The notes below the pieces were generated by a model. It worked only from the letters and a program-made list of their open reading frames with translations. It made no database searches and was not told the DNA's origin. From positions 185,732 to 249,731 of the forward strand of contig NZ_JAJNDA010000010.1 of NCBI RefSeq assembly GCF_021026295.1: a stretch of 64,000 nt of DNA, read 5' to 3'. The stretch comes from Actinomycetospora soli. GTDB taxonomy: Bacteria > Actinomycetota > Actinomycetes > Mycobacteriales > Pseudonocardiaceae. Positions 60,634 to 64,000 of the stretch are shown piece after piece. Made by a program: the position numbers and the translations under genes. Position 1 is the stretch's first letter, and each line of letters opens with the position of its first letter.

Positions 60634-61587
60634 ATGACGCTCGCGGACGAGCGGCGGGACGAGGTCGTCGACAGCGCCCCCGCGGGTGCCGATCCCGCCC
60701 CCCTCGCCCGCGGCGCCGGCGTGGGGCGGTCCGGCCCCGCGCACGACGCGCTCCGGGAACGCTGGTTCGCGTGCAGCAACGCCCTCGGGTGGTCCGTGGC
60801 GAGCGAGTGGCCGGATCCGACCGTCGAGGAGGTGTGCGAGGTCGTCCTCTCGGGCCGGGTCGGGCCGCCCCTGGAGCACGCCCTCACGCGGTGGGCGGGC
60901 GCGCGCGCCGCGGCGGGCATCGGGCTGGACGAGACGCTCTCCGACCTGGCGGCGCTGCACACCGCGGTGAGCGGCGCGCTGGGCGACCTGGGGGAACGCC
61001 GACGCCTCGGCCTGCCGGGCGCCGAGGGCTCGCGGCTGGTGCGGGTGGTGTCGCTGGGCTGGACCGACGTGGCCTGCGGTGACCTCTCGGAGGCGGCCGC
61101 CCTCGACCCGCTGTCCGGGCTGGCCAGCGCCCGCTACCTGCGGACCCGGCTCGCCGAGGTCTACCGCGAGGCCCGTGCACACGGGACGTCGGTGAGCGAG
61201 CGGACCGCGCTCGTCGTCGTGACCCTGCAGGTGGCCGGATGGTCCCGGGTGGCCCCGCTGACCGTCGCCGGCGACGCCGCGGCGGTGGTGTTCGACGCCG
61301 GCGAGACGATCGCCGTGGTGGGCCGGTCCACCGTCGTCGTGCTCGCCCCGCGGGACGGCCTGGCCGGTCGCGTGCGGGTCCTGCGGGGTCTGCTCGCCCG
61401 GCGGCTGGCCGGCGCCACGGGGGTCCTCGGGGCGCCGAGCGCGCGGATCGTCGCGCTGCCCGCCTCGCTCGAGGGGGTCGGAGACGTCCTCGCGAAGCTG
61501 CGCGACGCCGAGCCCGCCGTGCCGCGACGGGACCGCATCCTCGGGTTCGACGTGCCCGTGATCGCCCCCGAGGGCGACGCCGACTAG
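60634..61587 (+). CDS. Degenerate GGDEF-like regulatory protein
   Basis: 317-aa cytosolic protein. The N-terminal helical region to about 155 is unassigned. DPLSGLASARYLRTRLAEVYREA at 158-180 matches the opening of GGDEF domains (DPLTGLxNRxxL), and VVVTLQVAGWSRV is the next strand, but the GG(D/E)EF active-site motif and nucleotide ligands are missing. It cannot be a normal diguanylate cyclase; a sensor or protein-binding domain is likelier. ATG 60634 has GGAGG 8 nt upstream. It is divergent from the sigma/anti-sigma fusion with 179 bp in between, which hints at a joint role, unproven. purK follows 11 bp after its stop. Confidence 0.75.
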   Translation: MTLADERRDEVVDSAPAGADPAPLARGAGVGRSGPAHDALRERWFACSNALGWSVASEWPDPTVEEVCEVVLSGRVGPPLEHALTRWAGARAAAGIGLDETLSDLAALHTAVSGALGDLGERRRLGLPGAEGSRLVRVVSLGWTDVACGDLSEAAALDPLSGLASARYLRTRLAEVYREARAHGTSVSERTALVVVTLQVAGWSRVAPLTVAGDAAAVVFDAGETIAVVGRSTVVVLAPRDGLAGRVRVLRGLLARRLAGATGVLGAPSARIVALPASLEGVGDVLAKLRDAEPAVPRRDRILGFDVPVIAPEGDAD

Positions 61588-61598
61588 GTTCTCCGCCC

Positions 61599-62786
61599 GT
61601 GGAGGAGCGCACCGGCCTGCCCGTCGTCGCGATGGTCGGCGGCGGCCAGCTGGCCCGCATGACCCACCAGGCCGCGATCTCCCTCGGGCAGACGCTGCGC
61701 GTGCTGGCGACCTCGCCCGACGAGGCCGCGGCGCTGGTGACCCCCGAGGTCCGGATCGGCGACCACCGGGACCTCGACGCGCTGCGCGGGGTCGCCGCGG
61801 GCGCCGAGGCCCTGACCTTCGACCACGAGCACGTCCCCGGCGAGCTGCTGACGACGCTCGTCGCCGAGGGCGTCACCGTGCACCCGGGGCCGGAGGCCCT
61901 CCTGCACGCGCAGGACAAGCTCGTGATGCGCCGACGGCTGGCGGAGCTCGGCGAGCCGGTCCCGGCCTTCGCGCCGGTGGGGTCCGCCGCGGACCTCGAG
62001 GCCTTCGCCGCGGAGCACACGTGGCCGGTGGTGCTCAAGGCCGCGCGCGGGGGCTACGACGGTCGCGGGGTGTGGGTCGTCGACTCCGCCGACGAGGCGC
62101 GACCGCTGGTCGCCGAGCTGCTGGACGCGGGGACACCGCTGCTCGTCGAGGAGAAGGTGGCTCTCGCGCGCGAGCTCGCCGTCGTGCTGGCGCGGTCGCC
62201 GTTCGGGCAGGCCGCGGTGTACCCGGCCGTCGAGACCGTGCAGTCCGACGGCATCAACACCGAGGTCCTCGCGCCCGCCCCCGGCCTGTCCGAGGACACC
62301 GCGGAGGAGATCGAGGAGCTGGCGATCCGCATCGCCGCCGCGACCGGGGTGGTGGGCCTGCTCGCCGTCGAGCTGTTCGAGACCCCCGACGGCCGGGTGC
62401 TGGTCAACGAGCTGGCGATGCGCCCGCACAACTCGGCGCACTGGTCGATGGACGGCGCGGTCACCGGGCAGTTCGAGCAGCACCTGCGGGCGGTGCTCGA
62501 CTATCCGCTCGGGTCGACCGCGACGCTGCGTCCTGCGTGCGTGATGGCGAACGTGCTGGGCGGGGACCCGCTGCCGTCGACGGGCCCCGATGAGCGCCTG
62601 CACCACACCCTCGCCCGCTTCCCGGAGGCGCGGGTGCACCTCTACGGCAAGGGCGAGCGCCCGGGCCGCAAGCTCGGGCACGTGACGATCACCGGTGACG
62701 ACATGGTCGAGGTCCGCCGGCGTGCCCGGTTGGCCGCCGACCACCTCGCCACGGGTGTCTGGACCGACGGATGGAGTGCGCACTAG
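61599..62786 (+). CDS. purK: 5-(carboxyamino)imidazole ribonucleotide synthase
   Basis: 395-aa ATP-grasp enzyme converting AIR, ATP and bicarbonate to N5-CAIR in purine synthesis. N-terminal AMVGGGQLARMTHQAAISLGQ, TFDHEHVPGELL, ATP-grasp loop VVLKAARGGYDGRGVW, metal site LLAVELFETPDGRVLVNELAMRPHNSAHW. GTG 61599. The PurE start codon follows its stop directly (TAG then ATG at 62787), so the two are translationally linked. It lies 11 bp after the GGDEF-like gene and may be read from that promoter. Confidence 0.95.
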   Translation: MEERTGLPVVAMVGGGQLARMTHQAAISLGQTLRVLATSPDEAAALVTPEVRIGDHRDLDALRGVAAGAEALTFDHEHVPGELLTTLVAEGVTVHPGPEALLHAQDKLVMRRRLAELGEPVPAFAPVGSAADLEAFAAEHTWPVVLKAARGGYDGRGVWVVDSADEARPLVAELLDAGTPLLVEEKVALARELAVVLARSPFGQAAVYPAVETVQSDGINTEVLAPAPGLSEDTAEEIEELAIRIAAATGVVGLLAVELFETPDGRVLVNELAMRPHNSAHWSMDGAVTGQFEQHLRAVLDYPLGSTATLRPACVMANVLGGDPLPSTGPDERLHHTLARFPEARVHLYGKGERPGRKLGHVTITGDDMVEVRRRARLAADHLATGVWTDGWSAH

Positions 62787-63365
62787 ATGTCGTCTTCGGA
62801 GCTGGTCCCGGGCCAGGCGGTCGCGAGGACGGGTTCGTCCTCGCAGGTCTCGGACGCGCGGCTGCCCCCGCTGGTCGGCATCGTCATGGGCTCGGACTCC
62901 GACTGGCCCACGATGCAGGCGGCCGCCACGGCCCTCGACGAGTTCGGCGTGCCGTGGGAGGCGCGGGTGCTCTCGGCGCACCGCACGCCGCGGGCGATGC
63001 TGGAGTGGTCGGAGACGGCCGCGTCGCGCGGGCTGCGGGTGGTCGTCGCGGGGGCCGGCGGGGCGGCGCACCTGCCCGGCATGGTCGCCGCGGCCACGGT
63101 GCTGCCGGTGATCGGCGTGCCGGTGCCGCTCAAGCACCTCGACGGCATGGACTCCCTGCTCTCGATCGTGCAGATGCCCGCGGGCGTGCCGGTGGCGACC
63201 GTGTCGATCGGCGGCGCGCGCAACGGCGGCCTGCTGGCCGTGCGCATCCTCGCGGCCGCCGACGCGGGGCTCGCCGCGCGGATGGCCGACTTCCAGGCCG
63301 ACCTGCGCACCTCGGTGGCGGGCAAGGACGAGGCCGTGCGCAAGCTGGGGCCGGGCTCGTCCTGA
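62787..63365 (+). CDS. purE: N5-CAIR mutase
   Basis: 192-aa class I PurE rearranging N5-CAIR to CAIR, the partner of PurK. Signature [29 protein letters not shown] with the catalytic His, [15 protein letters not shown], and [26 protein letters not shown]. An N-terminal extension of about 26 Ser/Ala/Gln-rich residues precedes the domain. The ATG at 62787 abuts the purK stop. A GTG or ATG later in the extension would also give a complete domain, for example ATG 62886 is too late. Confidence 0.95.
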   Translation: MSSSELVPGQAVARTGSSSQVSDARLPPLVGIVMGSDSDWPTMQAAATALDEFGVPWEARVLSAHRTPRAMLEWSETAASRGLRVVVAGAGGAAHLPGMVAAATVLPVIGVPVPLKHLDGMDSLLSIVQMPAGVPVATVSIGGARNGGLLAVRILAAADAGLAARMADFQADLRTSVAGKDEAVRKLGPGSS

Positions 63366-63422
63366 CGGCGGGTCGGGGCCGGTCGGTCGGGCCCCAAGCC
63401 CCCTCGGTGGCAAGCCCCCTCG

Positions 63423-63446
63423 GTGGCAGGAAAGCGTCGTTGCTGG
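63423..63446 (+). repeat. 24-nt dispersed repeat, copy 4
   Basis: Identical over 24 nt to 30093-30116. A partial GGTGGCAAG lies at 63407-63415, so the start of the unit is duplicated. Located downstream of purE. Confidence 0.75.
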
Positions 63447-63531
63447 CGTCCAGTGACAGCTTTGACGCATCGTCGCAGGTCGTAGGCCGGACACGGCCGT
63501 GATTGTCGGGGGTGGCTGCTAGCTTGCGAAC

Positions 63532-64000
63532 ATGAGTTCGAACGAGGTGGTGGACCCGGTCAGTGTGGAGCTGACCGCGTTGCTCGCGCGCCTCGCTGAA
63601 CTCGCCGAGCTGCCCACCGATCCCACCTCTGACGGCGGCGCGGCGTGCATCGACCGGATCGCTCTGCTGGAGAAGCTGCGTTCAGCGGTGGCGGCGGCGC
63701 AGCACACTGCGATGGTCGCGTTCGGTCGCGCTCAGGTCGAAGCCCAGATCGAACTCGTCGCCGAGGGCCGGTTGGACCCGGAGAAGCTCGGCCGGGGGAT
63801 CGCCGACCAGATCGCTTTGGCCGCGCACGTCTCCCCCCACATCGGCGACCGCCGGTTGTCGGTGGCCCGGGCGCTCGCCACGGATCTGCCGTGCACGCGG
63901 GCGCTGCTGGTGGTCGGGCGCATCTCGGAGCAGCTCGCCGAACACGTCGTGTCCGTGACCTCGCACCTGGACCCGGAGCTGCGGGCGTTGGTGGACAAGG
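63532..64000 (+). CDS. DUF222 (13E12-type) HNH endonuclease, 5' part
   Basis: The first 156 residues of a protein running off the window. The helical region from about residue 35 (ACIDRIALLEKLRSAVAAAQHTAMVAFG) with LGRGIADQIALAAHVSPHIGDRRLSVARAL is the DUF222 domain found N-terminal to HNH nuclease domains in the actinobacterial 13E12 REP family. These genes are often multicopy and mobile-like. The HNH part is outside the window. ATG 63532. Slightly more A/T-tolerant codons than its neighbours suggest a different history. A 24-nt repeat lies just upstream. Confidence 0.85.
   Translation, partial: MSSNEVVDPVSVELTALLARLAELAELPTDPTSDGGAACIDRIALLEKLRSAVAAAQHTAMVAFGRAQVEAQIELVAEGRLDPEKLGRGIADQIALAAHVSPHIGDRRLSVARALATDLPCTRALLVVGRISEQLAEHVVSVTSHLDPELRALVDK

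Noticed and set aside
63532..64000. Insertion sequence or prophage boundary at the DUF222/HNH gene
   Set aside because: No terminal inverted repeats, integrase or target duplication are visible before the window ends; only a possible mobile-like family can be stated.

Overview
The window is high-GC actinobacterial chromosome with many GTG starts and dense, short-gapped genes. Gene content and order point to the Pseudonocardiales (Pseudonocardia or Actinomycetospora-like). This placement rests on family recognition and remembered gene order in Mycobacterium tuberculosis (Mtb); no search was run.

Region 1 (1-23.6 kb) follows the Mtb Rv0981-Rv1003 neighbourhood: an MprA-type regulator, an MprB-type kinase, a PepD/HtrA protease, MoaB, an FmdB-type zinc ribbon protein (Ruc), 5-formyltetrahydrofolate cyclo-ligase, a UDP-glucose pyrophosphorylase, a gephyrin-like MoeA (Glp), RimJ, SepX/GlpR, tRNA-Ala(CGC), a protein O-mannosyltransferase and RsmI. 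Inserted in it are an exported lyase-like gene between mprA and mprB, and a surface-glycan-like block (methyltransferase, DUF2064 transferase, GT2, polytopic membrane protein, SDR epimerase with a Cys insertion).

Region 2 (23.5-63.4 kb) follows, with insertions, Mtb Rv3307-Rv3275c: purine nucleoside phosphorylase, M20 amidohydrolase, LpdA, glycerol genes glpK-glpF-glpD, acyl-CoA carboxylase (accA3, accE, accD5), maf, birA, a PH-domain membrane protein, a GtrA protein and purK-purE. An accessory stretch at about 49.6-61.6 kb holds hisN, a second two-component system, a degenerate ABC-like gene and a DUF1540 gene flanked by iron-box-like sites, a small membrane protein/winged-helix pair behind a tandem palindromic operator, a flavin oxidoreductase, a TIGR00027 methyltransferase, an alpha-hydroxy-acid oxidase, and an ECF sigma/anti-sigma fusion divergent from a degenerate GGDEF-like protein. 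The window ends inside a DUF222/HNH endonuclease gene.

The most informative non-coding signals are a textbook CIRCE operator in front of the Ruc gene and several families of dispersed intergenic palindromic repeats: a 51-bp element in three copies, a 24-nt core in at least four places, and smaller hairpin families. A small CTG-initiated gene overlaps the moaB stop. Seven convergent gene pairs overlap at their 3' ends.
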